A DNA stretch of 64,000 nt from Labrys sedimenti (GCF_034424805.1 NZ_JAXOUF010000004.1:186001-250000); one strand, 5' to 3'. Positions 24,641 through 33,672 are shown, numbered from the stretch's first letter. Program-made: numbers and translations. Notes: generated from the letters alone by a model not told the origin.

Positions 24641-25564
24641 TCAACGGAGACGGGGATTGAGGACATCGCGCAGCCAGTCGCCGACGATGTTGACGGACAG
24701 GACGAGCAGGACGAGCGCCGCGCCGGGGAACAGGGAGATCCACCATTCGCCGGACAGCAGGAGATCGTTGCCGGCGCGTATGAGCGTGCCGAGCGAAGGC
24801 TGGGATGGCGGCATGCCGAGCCCAAGGAAGGACAGGATCGCCTCTGTGAGGATGGCGACGCCGAGACCCAGCGTGGCGAGCACCAGCACCGGCCCGATCG
24901 TATTGGGCAGGATATGGGAGAGCACGATCCTGAAGCTCGACACCTTGGAGATCCGCGCGGCGGCGACATAGTCCTTGCGGCGTTCGATCATGGTGGTGGC
25001 ACGGACGGTTCGGGCGAACTGCACCCAGTCGGCGACGCCGATGGCGAGGATGACGACGTAGAAGCGCATGTCCTCGCGCAGCGCCGCCGGCATCACGATC
25101 TTGGCGACGCCATCGATGAAGAAGGCGATCATGATGGTGGGAAAGGAGAGCTGCACGTCGCCGAGGCGCATGATCACGGCATCGACCCAACCCCCGAAAT
25201 AGCCGGCGAGCAGGCCGAGTATCACCCCCAGCGTCACCGAGAACAGCACCGCTGCGACGCCGACCAGAAGGGAGACGCGCATGCCGTAGAAGATCGCCGA
25301 CAGGATGTCCCTGCCCTGCTCGTCGGTGCCGAGCAGATAGCGCGCGCTCCCCCCTTCCGACCAGACCGGCGGCAGGCGGGCATCCATGATGTCGAGTGTC
25401 GCCGGATCGAAGGGATCATGCGGCGCGATCAGGTTGGCGGCCACCGCGCACAGCACCAGCAGGCCGAGGATGATCGTGGCGATGATGACCGCAGGCGAGG
25501 TCCGGAAGCGCCAGGCGAGTTCGCTGGCGGCCACGCTTCGGACGATGCCGGCAAGTTGGCTCAT
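24641..25564 (-). CDS. Dpp/Opp-type ABC permease (DppC-like, importer 1)
   Basis: 307 residues. N-terminal helix IIATIILGLLVLCAVAANLIAP, then the DppC motif LLGTDEQGRDILSAIFYGMRVSLLVG, and the EAA-type loop DYVAAARISKVSSFRIVLSHILPNTIGPVLV. A short helix-rich C-terminus ends NIVGDWLRDVLNPRLR. It overlaps the DppB-like gene by 4 bases (ATGA) and partners it in the membrane pore. Confidence 0.92.
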   Translation of the reverse strand: MSQLAGIVRSVAASELAWRFRTSPAVIIATIILGLLVLCAVAANLIAPHDPFDPATLDIMDARLPPVWSEGGSARYLLGTDEQGRDILSAIFYGMRVSLLVGVAAVLFSVTLGVILGLLAGYFGGWVDAVIMRLGDVQLSFPTIMIAFFIDGVAKIVMPAALREDMRFYVVILAIGVADWVQFARTVRATTMIERRKDYVAAARISKVSSFRIVLSHILPNTIGPVLVLATLGLGVAILTEAILSFLGLGMPPSQPSLGTLIRAGNDLLLSGEWWISLFPGAALVLLVLSVNIVGDWLRDVLNPRLR

Positions 25565-26526
25565 TTCACCCTCAATCTAGGATCGACCAGGAGATAGGTC
25601 AGGTCGACGATCAAATTGATCAGCACGAAGCTGAAGCCGACGAAGGCGAGATAGGCCGCCATCACCGGGAAATCCGCGAACTCGATCGCCTGCAGGATCA
25701 GCAGGCCCATGCCGGGCCATTGGAACACCGCCTCGACCACGATGGCGAAGGCGATCAGCGAGCCGATCTGCAGGCCGACGATGGTGATCACCGGCAAGAG
25801 ACTGTTGCGTAGCGCATGGGTGAGATGCACCGCCCGATCCGACAGGCCGCGCGCCCGGGCGAACTTGATGAAATCGGAGCGCAACACCTCCAGCATTTCG
25901 CCCCGGATCAGGCGCATGATCATCGAGACCTGGAAGACGGCGAGCGTGATGGTGGGCATGATCAGGGCCTTGAGGCCGCTGACCGTGAGAAATCCCGTGG
26001 TCCACCAGCCGATCCGCACGGTGTCGCCGCGTCCGAAGGCCGAAAGCCAGCGCAGTTCCACCGAGAAGACCAGGATGAGGAGCATCCCGATCAGGAACTG
26101 GGGCATGGAAATGCCGAGGAGCGAGCCCATCTGGAACAGGCGGCTCAGCAGGCCGCGGGGCCTCAGTGCCGTATAGACCCCCATGGGGATGCCGACCAGC
26201 AGGGCAGTCAGGGTCGCCGCGAAGACCAGCTCCAGCGTCGCCGGCAGGCGGGTGAGGATGAGGTCGAGGACGGGCTGCCGGTTGCGGTAGGACACGCCGA
26301 AATCGCCGACCGCCGCGCGTTCGACGAAGCGCCAGAATTGCACGATCGTCGGCTGGTCGAGGCCGAGCGCCGCCCGCAATTCCTCGCGCTGGGCCAGCGT
26401 CGCATTGACGCCGAGCACATTGTTCACGGGGTCGCCGAGGAAGTTGAAGATGCAGAAGGACAACCCGGTGACGACCAGCATGACCAGGATGACGCTGGTG
26501 AGGCGGGTTGCGAGCATGGAGATCAT
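25561..26526 (-). CDS. Dpp/Opp-type ABC permease (DppB-like, importer 1)
   Basis: 321 residues with about six TM segments. DppB hallmarks: LGDPVNNVLGVNATLAQREELRAALGLDQPTIVQFWRFVERAAVGDFGVSY, the EAA loop FIKFARARGLSDRAVHLTHALRNSLLPVITIVGLQIG, and the FQWPGMGLLILQAI signature. It is separated from the binding-protein gene by 305 bases that hold two hairpins, which may lower permease expression relative to the binding protein. Confidence 0.92.
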   Translation of the reverse strand: MISMLATRLTSVILVMLVVTGLSFCIFNFLGDPVNNVLGVNATLAQREELRAALGLDQPTIVQFWRFVERAAVGDFGVSYRNRQPVLDLILTRLPATLELVFAATLTALLVGIPMGVYTALRPRGLLSRLFQMGSLLGISMPQFLIGMLLILVFSVELRWLSAFGRGDTVRIGWWTTGFLTVSGLKALIMPTITLAVFQVSMIMRLIRGEMLEVLRSDFIKFARARGLSDRAVHLTHALRNSLLPVITIVGLQIGSLIAFAIVVEAVFQWPGMGLLILQAIEFADFPVMAAYLAFVGFSFVLINLIVDLTYLLVDPRLRVK

Positions 26527-26698
26527 GAGGGTCTCTCGATCCCTGGCGCATCTTCCGGAAGAGCCTACGGGGTTTCCGATTGAGAAAGTGCGTCAAGACA
26601 AGGAGTTGAATAAAGGCCACGGCTCAATGGCAACGCCCCCCGGCTTGCGCTCCCCTCGCCGGAAGGGATCAGCCGGTGCGTCGTTGCACGAAGGCTTG

Positions 26699-26729
26699 CG
26701 GAGGGGCGGTGGGAGATACCGCCCCTCCG
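26699..26729 (-). repeat. Intercistronic hairpin between binding-protein and permease genes
   Basis: CGGAGGGGCGGT and ACCGCCCCTCCG are perfect 12-bp arms around a 7-base loop. A second inverted repeat, CGCATGATG (26734-26742) / CATCATGCG (26772-26780), lies closer to the dppA-like stop. Neither has a T tract on the transcribed strand, so partial attenuation or 3'-end protection of the binding-protein mRNA is likelier than full termination. Nothing gene-like is seen in the rest of 26527-26831. Confidence 0.6.
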
Positions 26730-26831
26730 TCTGCGCATGATGCCGGACAGTTTCGGGGGACCCGGAAAAAACATCATGCGGCAAAGCGAAGGCCGAAGCG
26801 CGGCGCGGCAGGCGCCCTGCCCTCGTGCGCC

Positions 26832-28409
26832 TCAATTCATGGTGTAGTACCAGAAGCGCGTATACTCGTCGGCGGGCACGTCGGCATTGACCTTGTCGCT
26901 CATGCCCCAGGTCAGGAACTGCTGGTGCAGCATGATCTTGCCGACTTCGTCGCGGTGGATCTTCACCACTTCCGAGATCATCGCCTGGCGCTTGGCCGGA
27001 TCATATTCGGTGCCGATCTGTTCGATCAGCTTGTCCACCTTGGGGTTGGAATAGCCCTTGGGGTTCCAGGTGCCGAGATCGCCCGTCGGCGTGTGGATCG
27101 TCGCCGACATGATGTTGTAGGCATCGATCGAAGGCAGGCCGGCCCAGCCCAGCATATAGAAGGAATATTTGCCTGCCGGCAGCTCGGTATCGGTCTGGAC
27201 CGGCGTGTGCATGGTCAGCTGGGCCTTGATGCCGATCTTGGCGAGCATGCCGACCACGGCCTGGCAGATCCGTTCGTCATTGATGAAGGAGCCGGCCGGG
27301 CAGTCCATCGGCAGGGTGAAGCCCTTGGCATAGCCCGCCTCGGCCAGCAGCGCCTTGGATGCGGCTACGTCATAGGGAAAGCGCACGTCCAGGCTGGCAT
27401 CGTAATAGGGTAGCTCGGGCGCGAACGGCACTGCGGTCGGGCGCGAATTGCCGCGCATGATGCTGCGCTTGATGCCTTCGATGTCGATGGCCTGGTAGAT
27501 GGCCTTGCGCACCCGGACATCGGCGAGCGGATTGCCATCCACGCCGCTGTTCGGCAACGTCTTGCTCTGCTGGTCCATGCCGAAGAAGATCGAGCGCAGA
27601 TGCGGCGCGCGCATGATCTTCATGCCGGGTGTCGATGCGATGCGCTCGACGTCCTGGGGCGGTGCGTTGCGGATGAAGTCGACCTCGCCCGACAGCAGGG
27701 CGGCGACGCGGGTGGCGGCATTGGTGATCGGCGTATAGACGATCTCGTCGAGATTGTGCTGGGGCTTGTCCCACCAGTCCTCGTTCTTGACCAGCACGGT
27801 GCGGATGTCGGGCTGGCGGGAAGCCAGCTTGAACGGCCCGGTGCCGATGCCCTGGGTGGTCATGGCGCCGCCGGTGTTGGAGGACAGGTCGATCGGCTTG
27901 GTTGCCCCGACCGATTCCTGGAATTTCTTGTCCAGGATGTACCAGCCGGCGAAATCATTGAGCAGCAGCGCATATTTGCGCTTGAGCGTCACCGTGACCG
28001 TGTGGTCGTCGACCTTGGTGATCTTGGCGATCGGCTCGAGCAGGCCGGCGAAGGGAGAGCCCGGCGCGCCCGCCCGTTCGAAGGAGAAGATCACGTCGTC
28101 GGCGGTGAAGGGATCGCCATTGTGGAACTTGACGCCCTTGCGCAGGTGGAACCGCCACTCGGTGTCCGAAATCGTCTCCCAGCTCTCGGCCAGGGCCGGC
28201 TCGAGCTTGAGGTCGCGGTTCCAGCGCACCAATCCCTCATAGACATTGCTGAGCAGGCTGAGCGTGAAGTCGTCACGCGCCGCATGCGGGTCCATGGAAC
28301 TGATTTCCTGGGCTTCGGCAAAACGCAGCGTCTTGGCGCTGGCTGCTCCCGTGGCCAGCACGGCGCACGAAGCGATCAGCAGGATCTTCAAATAGGTCTT
28401 CACGGACAT
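26832..28409 (-). CDS. Dpp/Opp-type ABC substrate-binding protein (importer 1)
   Basis: 525 residues, SBP_bac_5 family. The signal peptide MSVKTYLKILLIASCAVLATGAASA is followed by FAEAQEISSMDPHAARDDFTLSLLSNVYEGLVRWN, ALAESWETISDTEWRFHLRKGVKFHNGDPFTADDVIFSFERA, and GTGPFKLAS. Soluble periplasmic protein (no lipobox) that delivers the substrate to the DppBC-like pore. ATG 28409 was chosen because the signal peptide begins there; an earlier frame to 28469 adds a hydrophilic stretch. Its upstream gap of 279 bases carries an ATTGTATACT-type site, so it has its own promoter within the operon. Confidence 0.93.
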   Translation of the reverse strand: MSVKTYLKILLIASCAVLATGAASAKTLRFAEAQEISSMDPHAARDDFTLSLLSNVYEGLVRWNRDLKLEPALAESWETISDTEWRFHLRKGVKFHNGDPFTADDVIFSFERAGAPGSPFAGLLEPIAKITKVDDHTVTVTLKRKYALLLNDFAGWYILDKKFQESVGATKPIDLSSNTGGAMTTQGIGTGPFKLASRQPDIRTVLVKNEDWWDKPQHNLDEIVYTPITNAATRVAALLSGEVDFIRNAPPQDVERIASTPGMKIMRAPHLRSIFFGMDQQSKTLPNSGVDGNPLADVRVRKAIYQAIDIEGIKRSIMRGNSRPTAVPFAPELPYYDASLDVRFPYDVAASKALLAEAGYAKGFTLPMDCPAGSFINDERICQAVVGMLAKIGIKAQLTMHTPVQTDTELPAGKYSFYMLGWAGLPSIDAYNIMSATIHTPTGDLGTWNPKGYSNPKVDKLIEQIGTEYDPAKRQAMISEVVKIHRDEVGKIMLHQQFLTWGMSDKVNADVPADEYTRFWYYTMN

Positions 28410-28602
28410 CTCCCGGTTAAACGGTCCTTCGTCGGCGGTCACGACGGCGCGGCTTTGTTGTTGTCTCACGCTTCGTCACCAAGCGACCGGCTGCTTGTCG
28501 GACGGCCGGTGACACCGTTCACAGCAGACGATCCATTCCCCTGCCCGTCCCTCGGATCGGGCACTGCGATCATTCCATAAGCGGCCACAGCCGTCTACAA
28601 AT

Positions 28603-28632
28603 TTGTACTATATCGAGTATACAATCTTGTAT
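28603..28632. promoter_or_regulatory. Candidate GntR/FCD operator upstream of binding-protein gene
   Basis: ATTGTATACT (minus strand, 28616-28625), flanked by TTGTAC at 28603-28608 and TTGTAT at 28627-28632. The decamer is identical to the one upstream of the racemase at 31340-31349. It lies about 200 bases upstream of the binding-protein start, in AT-rich DNA. Confidence 0.5.
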
Positions 28633-28688
28633 GGCATCATTGAAGACGAGTTTCCCCTGGCGCGGAAAACGTCATTCCCGCGCGATCG

Positions 28689-29708
28689 TCAGAGCGTCGT
28701 ACCGCCTTGATGCAAGAAACAGGCCGCCGTGGTGGCGCCCGCCATGGCAAGCCGAGGGCTCTCGGCCTCGCAGCGCGGACCGCTCTGCCGGCAGCGCGGA
28801 TGGAAGGCACAGCCTTTGGGCCAGTTGCCCAGGCGCGGCATCGCCCCGTCGATCTGGGCCAGGCGCTCGACCTGGCGGCCCAGTGAAGGAATCGAGGCCA
28901 TCAGGCCGGCCGCATAGGGATGGCTGGGCCGGCGCACGACGGCCTCCACCGGGCCGATCTCGACCACGCGGCCGGCATACATCACCGCCACCCGGTCGGC
29001 GATCTCGGCAATCACCCCCATGTCGTGGGTCACCAGCATGATGGCGGTGTTCTTCTCCCGCGCCAGCCGCTTGAGCAAGGCCAGGATCTGGGCCTGGATC
29101 GAGACGTCGAGCGCCGTCGTCGGCTCGTCGGCGATGATCAGTTCCGGCTCTCCGGCCAGCGCCAGGGCAATGACGATGCGCTGGCGCATACCACCGGAAA
29201 ACTGGTGGGGATACTGCTCGAAACGATTGACGGGATCGGCGATTCCAACTTCGGTGAGGAGGCGGATCGCCCGGCTGCGGGCCTCCTCGCGACCGAGAGC
29301 CGGAAAATGCGTGCGGATGGTTTCGGTCAGCTGGCGCCCGACGGTGAACAGCGGATCGAGGCTCGTCAGCGGATCCTGGAAAATGGCGCCGATGCGACGG
29401 CCACGGATCAGGCGCTGACGATGGGGAGGAAGGTTGTCGATGCGTTCGCCACTCAGACGGATACTGCCGGCTGCAATGCGCCCCGGCGCCTGCAGCAGCC
29501 CGATCAGGGCATTGCCGGTCATCGACTTGCCCGCGCCCGATTCGCCGACAACGCCCAGAATCTCGCCCGGAGCGATGTCGAAGGAGACATTGTCGATGGC
29601 GACCAGCGTGCCGGTGCGCACCGGGAATTCTATGCGCAGATCCCGGACTTCCAGCACCGGCGAAGGCAGCGGCGTCGCCCTGCCTGCTTCATTGTGCGCG
29701 CTGGTCAT
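28689..29708 (-). CDS. Dpp/Opp-type ABC transporter, first ATP-binding protein (importer 1)
   Basis: 339 residues. Walker A GESGAGKSM, signature FSGGMRQR, Walker B LIIADEPTTALD, switch VTHDMGVI, and the C-terminal oligo_HPY domain with GCAFHPRCRQSGPRC. DppD-like. ATG 29708 (MTSAHNEAG) is the start; a frame reaching 29864 would cross the control region and overlap the GntR gene. It is the first gene of importer 1, divergent from the GntR gene, with an ATTGTATATT-type site in between. Confidence 0.91.
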   Translation of the reverse strand: MTSAHNEAGRATPLPSPVLEVRDLRIEFPVRTGTLVAIDNVSFDIAPGEILGVVGESGAGKSMTGNALIGLLQAPGRIAAGSIRLSGERIDNLPPHRQRLIRGRRIGAIFQDPLTSLDPLFTVGRQLTETIRTHFPALGREEARSRAIRLLTEVGIADPVNRFEQYPHQFSGGMRQRIVIALALAGEPELIIADEPTTALDVSIQAQILALLKRLAREKNTAIMLVTHDMGVIAEIADRVAVMYAGRVVEIGPVEAVVRRPSHPYAAGLMASIPSLGRQVERLAQIDGAMPRLGNWPKGCAFHPRCRQSGPRCEAESPRLAMAGATTAACFLHQGGTTL

Positions 29709-29776
29709 GCCGCCTCGCAATCCGGGCGCCGCGCCTTGGCTGCGGCCGCCGCGACAGAGGTTGTTTCCAACTCGAT

Positions 29777-29796
29777 AATATACAATGTAGAATACA
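29777..29796. promoter_or_regulatory. Candidate GntR/FCD operator, GntR-importer 1 divergent region
   Basis: Read on the minus strand the 20-mer is TGTATTCTACATTGTATATT. It matches 18 of 20 bases of 31342-31361 upstream of the racemase. It lies midway between the GntR gene (29836) and importer 1 (29708), the right place for control of both, including autoregulation. Confidence 0.6.
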
Positions 29797-29835
29797 CTTG
29801 TTTTCCTCCTTAGAGTCAAATCGCAAGGCCATACC

Positions 29836-30561
29836 ATGCCCCCAACGTCCGGGCCCCTCGCCAAGCAAATGCCTGCTGCCCGCCAGCGCCGCGGACGGGC
29901 CGATGAGCGGATCCATTCGGAGATCTATTCGGCCATCATCAACCATCAGCTTCGTCCGGCCACGCCTCTGCAGGAGGACGCCCTGGCCACCGCCTTCGGC
30001 GTCAGCCGCACGCTGATCCGCAAGGTCCTGCAGCAGCTCTCCCACGAGAAGCTGGTCGAGCTCATCCCCAACAAGGGGGCGATCGTGGCCCGCCCCTCGG
30101 TGGAAGAAGCGCGGCAGGTTTTCGAAGCCCGTCGCGAGATCGAATGCATCCTCATCCGCCGCCTCGCCACAACCATCACCGATGCGGAGATCACCAGGCT
30201 GCGGGCCGCGGTGGAAGCCGAGGCCCGGGCCCAGGAGCAGGGCGACAAGCGCCGGCGCCTGCAGCTTTCCGGTGACTTTCATCGCGAACTTGCCTCCATG
30301 GCCGGCAATGACGTTCTCAAGGACTTCGTGCATGAGCTCGTCTCGCGTTCTTCCCTGGTGATCGCACTCTACGAATCCCCCGGCGCGGTTCCCTGCGCCT
30401 ATGACGAGCACAAGCGCATCGTCGATGCGCTCGCCAAGCGCGATGCGGAAGATGCCGCCCGCAACATGGAGCACCATCTGCGCCACGTGGAGGCCCAGGT
30501 CGACCTGTCAGACGTTCCGGCCCGCATCGATTTCAAGTCGCTCTTCCGGCCGCTGGGCTGA
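29836..30561 (+). CDS. GntR-family regulator, FadR/FCD subgroup
   Basis: 241 residues. Winged HTH at about 22-90 (ADERIHSEIYSAIINHQLRPATPLQEDALATAFGVSRTLIRKVLQQLSHEKLVELIPNKGAIVARPS), then the all-helical FCD effector domain (about 95-225) with metal-site histidines in DFHRELA and DEHKRIVDALAKRD and in MEHHLRHVE. It probably senses a small acid or cyclic compound handled by the surrounding transporters, amidohydrolases and racemase. It is divergent from importer 1. Its last 54 bases overlap the 3' end of the racemase gene on the other strand. Confidence 0.9.
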   Translation: MPPTSGPLAKQMPAARQRRGRADERIHSEIYSAIINHQLRPATPLQEDALATAFGVSRTLIRKVLQQLSHEKLVELIPNKGAIVARPSVEEARQVFEARREIECILIRRLATTITDAEITRLRAAVEAEARAQEQGDKRRRLQLSGDFHRELASMAGNDVLKDFVHELVSRSSLVIALYESPGAVPCAYDEHKRIVDALAKRDAEDAARNMEHHLRHVEAQVDLSDVPARIDFKSLFRPLG

Positions 30562-31299
30562 TCCCCACCAGTCCGCAGGGGCATAAGCGGCGAGCTTGCC
30601 GGCATAGGGCTTGGCAAGAGGATAGGCGAGATCGCCGCGCTTGGAGGTCTTGAGGCCCATGCCGACCAGGGCCTCGGCAAATTTGACCGCAGCGCAGACG
30701 CCGTCGATCACCGGGATCTGCAGCCTGTCCTCGAGATAGTCGGCCAGCCCGGCCATCCCAGCACAGCCGAGCACGATCGCCCCGGCCTTGTCTTCCTGCA
30801 AGGCCGTCCGGCATTCGGCCAGGATGATGTCGCGCGCCCGCGTGCCCGGCTGTTCGAGCTCGAGCACCGGCAATTCCGTCGCCCGCACCCGGCGGCAATG
30901 GTGGTGCATGCCGTAATTGCGCACGAGGTGCTCGGCGATGATGCGCGTGCGCTCCAGTGTGGTGACCACGGAAAAGCCGGTCGCCACGAAGGCCGCCGCA
31001 TGCATGGCCGCCTCGGCGATGCCGATCACCGGGGCGTCGGTGATCTCGCGCGCCGCCAGCAGGCCGGGGTCGCCGAAACAGGCGATCACATAGGCATCGG
31101 CCGGCGGCCCGTCGCGGATTTCGTCGACGAGGCCTATCACGCTCATGGCTTCATCGAAATGCCCCTCGATCGAGGCCGCCCCCGAACGCGAGGTCACGGC
31201 GACGATCTCGGTGCCGGGCGCCGCCACGGCGCTGGCACTGACACGCATCGCCTCGGTCATCGAGGCCGTGGTGTTGGGATTGATGAGTTTGATGCGCAT
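30508..31299 (-). CDS. Asp/Glu/hydantoin racemase family protein
   Basis: 263 residues. MRIKLINPNTTASMTEAM is the classic hydantoin racemase N-terminus. The two catalytic cysteines of the family are in VIACFGDPGL (about residue 73) and IVLGCAGMAGL (about 180). It probably racemises a 5-substituted hydantoin or a related ring such as allantoin. The C-terminal tail of about 35 residues (AYPLAKPYAGKLAAYAPADWWG..) is longer than usual and overlaps the GntR 3' end by 54 bases. The gene is divergent from importer 2, with two GntR-like sites between them. Neighbouring amidohydrolases could act on its product. Confidence 0.86.
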   Translation of the reverse strand: MRIKLINPNTTASMTEAMRVSASAVAAPGTEIVAVTSRSGAASIEGHFDEAMSVIGLVDEIRDGPPADAYVIACFGDPGLLAAREITDAPVIGIAEAAMHAAAFVATGFSVVTTLERTRIIAEHLVRNYGMHHHCRRVRATELPVLELEQPGTRARDIILAECRTALQEDKAGAIVLGCAGMAGLADYLEDRLQIPVIDGVCAAVKFAEALVGMGLKTSKRGDLAYPLAKPYAGKLAAYAPADWWGSAQRPEERLEIDAGRNV

Positions 31300-31341
31300 G
31301 GGGTTCCTCGGACGGGGGGCACGCAGTCTTGTTCTTAATAT

Positions 31342-31361
31342 TGTATACTACATTGTATCTT
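31342..31361. promoter_or_regulatory. Candidate GntR/FCD operator upstream of racemase
   Basis: TGTATACTACATTGTATCTT, 18/20 identical to the site at 29777-29796 (minus strand). It begins 43 bases upstream of the racemase start, a typical repressor position. Apart from this site and the one at 31587, the 347-base gap 31300-31646 shows nothing gene-like. Confidence 0.6.
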
Positions 31362-31576
31362 TATGTGATTTCCGGCAAGCGTCAATGCCATTGATGCGCG
31401 ACGATATCCGCGCCCCATGGCGTGCTCGGCCAGCGCACCGGGCGCCTCAAGTCCGACGGATCGCTCCAAAATGACCCCAGATCGTCACGTATCTCGAACG
31501 AAAAGCCACATTGGCGCGCCAAATCCGATGCCTCATCACCTTAGGATGCAATTCTACTCCAGATTGAATTTCATTG

Positions 31577-31599
31577 TTGACACATAATTGTATACATGT
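31577..31599. promoter_or_regulatory. TTGACA element with GntR-like site upstream of importer 2
   Basis: TTGACA at 31577-31582 resembles a -35 element and is followed by ATTGTATACA at 31587-31596, 9/10 identical to the ATTGTATACT motif. The site would sit within the core promoter, which suits repression. No convincing -10 hexamer is seen at the normal distance, so the promoter itself is tentative. Confidence 0.5.
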
Positions 31600-31646
31600 G
31601 AGGCTTTGAATCGTATCCGACAGAACCGCCTGCAAGGGAGATGTCG

Positions 31647-32642
31647 ATGGATGGCGATAACCACCCTGTCCTCAGGGTGCGCAATCTCAAGACCGGGTTT
31701 GCCACGCCGGCAGGCATGGTGGTGGCGGTCGACGGCGTCGACTTCGATCTTCATCGCAACGATATCCTGGCGATCATCGGCGAATCCGGCTCGGGCAAGA
31801 CCGTGACGGCGCTCTCGCTGATCCGGCTGATCACCACCCCGCCCGGGCGCTATCTCGGCGGTACGATCGAGATCGGCGGCCGCGACCTCCTCAGCCTCGA
31901 CGAGACGGCGATGGAGACGGTTCGCGGCAAGACCATCGGCATGATCTTCCAGAACCCGCGCGCCTCGCTCGATCCCTCCTTCACCATCGAATCCCAGTTG
32001 GTCGAGACGCTGATGCGCCACGACCCGGCCCTCGGCCGCAAGGGCGCCCGCACCGCGGCGACCAAGGCGCTGCAGGAAGTCGGCTTTCCCGACATCCCGC
32101 GCGTGCTGGCAAGCTATCCCCACCAGCTGAGCGGCGGCATGTGCCAGCGTATCGGCCTTGCGATGGTGCTGGCCTGCAAGCCGGAACTGCTCATCGCCGA
32201 TGAACCGACGACGGCCCTCGATGTCGGCGTCCAGGCCAAGATCCTGCTGCTCCTTAAGAAGCGCAGCCGCGAGACCGGCCTGCCGATCGTCATTATCACG
32301 CACGATATCGGCGTGGTCCGTGCCATCGCCACCCGTGTCCTCGTCATGTATGGCGGCCATGTCCAGGAGGCCGGCGAGATCGACGAACTCCTGACCGAGC
32401 CGCTGCACCCCTATACCAAGGCTCTCATCCGCTCCATTCCCGATCCGGATGCGCCTGCCGACACCATGACCTTCATCAAGGGCGAGCCGCCTAATTTGCT
32501 GGCACCGCCACCGGGCTGCCGCTTCGCACCGCGCTGCGACCAGGCGATCGGACTGTGCCACCAGAAACTGCCGGATTGGCGTGCTGCCGGTCCGGGCCGG
32601 ATGGTGCGCTGCCACCTCGCCGCCGCGGGAGCGACCCAATGA
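31647..32642 (+). CDS. Dpp/Opp-type ABC transporter, first ATP-binding protein (importer 2)
   Basis: 331 residues. Walker A GESGSGKTV, signature LSGGMCQR, Walker B LLIADEPTTALD, switch ITHDIGVV, C-terminal GCRFAPRCDQAIGLC. The ATG at 31647 has AAGGGAG six bases upstream; the in-frame ATG 31641 directly abuts that box and is less likely. DppD-like; the stop overlaps the DppF-like start by 4 bases. First gene of a seven-gene operon: D-F-A-B-C-amidohydrolase-amidohydrolase. Confidence 0.92.
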   Translation: MDGDNHPVLRVRNLKTGFATPAGMVVAVDGVDFDLHRNDILAIIGESGSGKTVTALSLIRLITTPPGRYLGGTIEIGGRDLLSLDETAMETVRGKTIGMIFQNPRASLDPSFTIESQLVETLMRHDPALGRKGARTAATKALQEVGFPDIPRVLASYPHQLSGGMCQRIGLAMVLACKPELLIADEPTTALDVGVQAKILLLLKKRSRETGLPIVIITHDIGVVRAIATRVLVMYGGHVQEAGEIDELLTEPLHPYTKALIRSIPDPDAPADTMTFIKGEPPNLLAPPPGCRFAPRCDQAIGLCHQKLPDWRAAGPGRMVRCHLAAAGATQ

Positions 32643-33622
32643 GCCGCCCTCCCTTGATCGAGGTCCGTTCCGTCAACAAGACCTTCACGGTCAGCAAGGG
32701 CGGCCTGTTTCGCCGGCCCGCCGCCAGCACCAAGGCGGTCAACGATGTCAGCCTGACCATCGCCAAGGGCGAGATCCTGGGCTGTGTCGGCGGCTCGGGT
32801 TCCGGCAAGTCCACGCTCGGGCGCATCATCCTGCGCCTCATCGAGCCCGACAGCGGCGAAGTGCGCTATGGCGGCGCGGATCTGCGCGCCCTGACGCGCG
32901 AGCAGATGCGCCAATATCGCCGCCGGCTGCAGATCGTCTTCCAGGATCCGCTGCAATCGCTCAATCCGCGGCGCACGGTTGCCGAGAACATCGCCCGGCC
33001 CCTGCTCAATTTCGGCGTGTCGACCACAGCTGCCAACCGGCGCGTCGATGAATTGCTCGATCTCGTCGGCCTCGATCCACGCCAATCCTACCGCTATCCG
33101 CATGAATATAGCGGCGGCCAGTGCCAGCGCATCGCCATCGCCCGCGCTTTGGCACTCGAGCCCGAATTCCTGTTCCTGGACGAACCGGTCTCGGCCCTCG
33201 ACGTCTCGATCCAGGCCCAGATCCTCAACCTGCTGGCGGAGTTGAGGAAAAAGCTCGACCTCACCTTCCTGTTCGTCTCGCACGATTTGAAGATCGTCAA
33301 GCAGTTCTGCGACCGCACCATGGTGATGTATCGCGGCTGCGTGCTCGAACAGGGGACCAGCGAGGAGGTCTATGCCGAACCGCTGCACCCCTTCACGCGC
33401 GACTTTCTCGGCACCGTGCTGCATCTGCGCAAGGACACGCGCTGGGAACAGGCGGCCGAGCGGGCAGAGGACCTGGAAGGCACCGCAAGCCTGGCGGGAT
33501 CGGGCTGCATCTATGCCGGCAATTGCACCGAGCGCTTCGAGCCCTGCAACCGTTCGGCACCCGCCCTGACGGCCCTCGCCGGCGAAAGGAGGGTCGCCTG
33601 CTTCCGCCACAGCGGGCCCTGA
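32639..33622 (+). CDS. Dpp/Opp-type ABC transporter, second ATP-binding protein (importer 2)
   Basis: 327 residues. Walker A GGSGSGKST, signature YSGGQCQR, Walker B FLFLDEPVSALD, switch VSHDLKIV. The C-terminal cysteine cluster is altered compared with relatives (GCIYAGNCTERFEPC) but still has three cysteines. DppF-like, with the usual insert FTVSKGGLFRRPAASTKAVNDVSL. It is coupled to the preceding gene by ATGA; the frame back to 32555 lies within it and was rejected. Confidence 0.92.
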   Translation: MSRPPLIEVRSVNKTFTVSKGGLFRRPAASTKAVNDVSLTIAKGEILGCVGGSGSGKSTLGRIILRLIEPDSGEVRYGGADLRALTREQMRQYRRRLQIVFQDPLQSLNPRRTVAENIARPLLNFGVSTTAANRRVDELLDLVGLDPRQSYRYPHEYSGGQCQRIAIARALALEPEFLFLDEPVSALDVSIQAQILNLLAELRKKLDLTFLFVSHDLKIVKQFCDRTMVMYRGCVLEQGTSEEVYAEPLHPFTRDFLGTVLHLRKDTRWEQAAERAEDLEGTASLAGSGCIYAGNCTERFEPCNRSAPALTALAGERRVACFRHSGP

Positions 33623-33672
33623 ACGTCCGAACACCATCCCAACGACAATCAAAAATCACGAGGGGAACCATC

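Noticed and set aside
26593..26835. Short open frames in the gap between importer 1 binding protein and permease
   Set aside because: They cover the two intercistronic hairpins and have no ribosome binding site or recognisable sequence.
31554..32639. 361-codon open frame antisense to the importer 2 ATPase
   Set aside because: Shadow composition. It would remove the promoter region, and the plus strand carries Walker and signature motifs.
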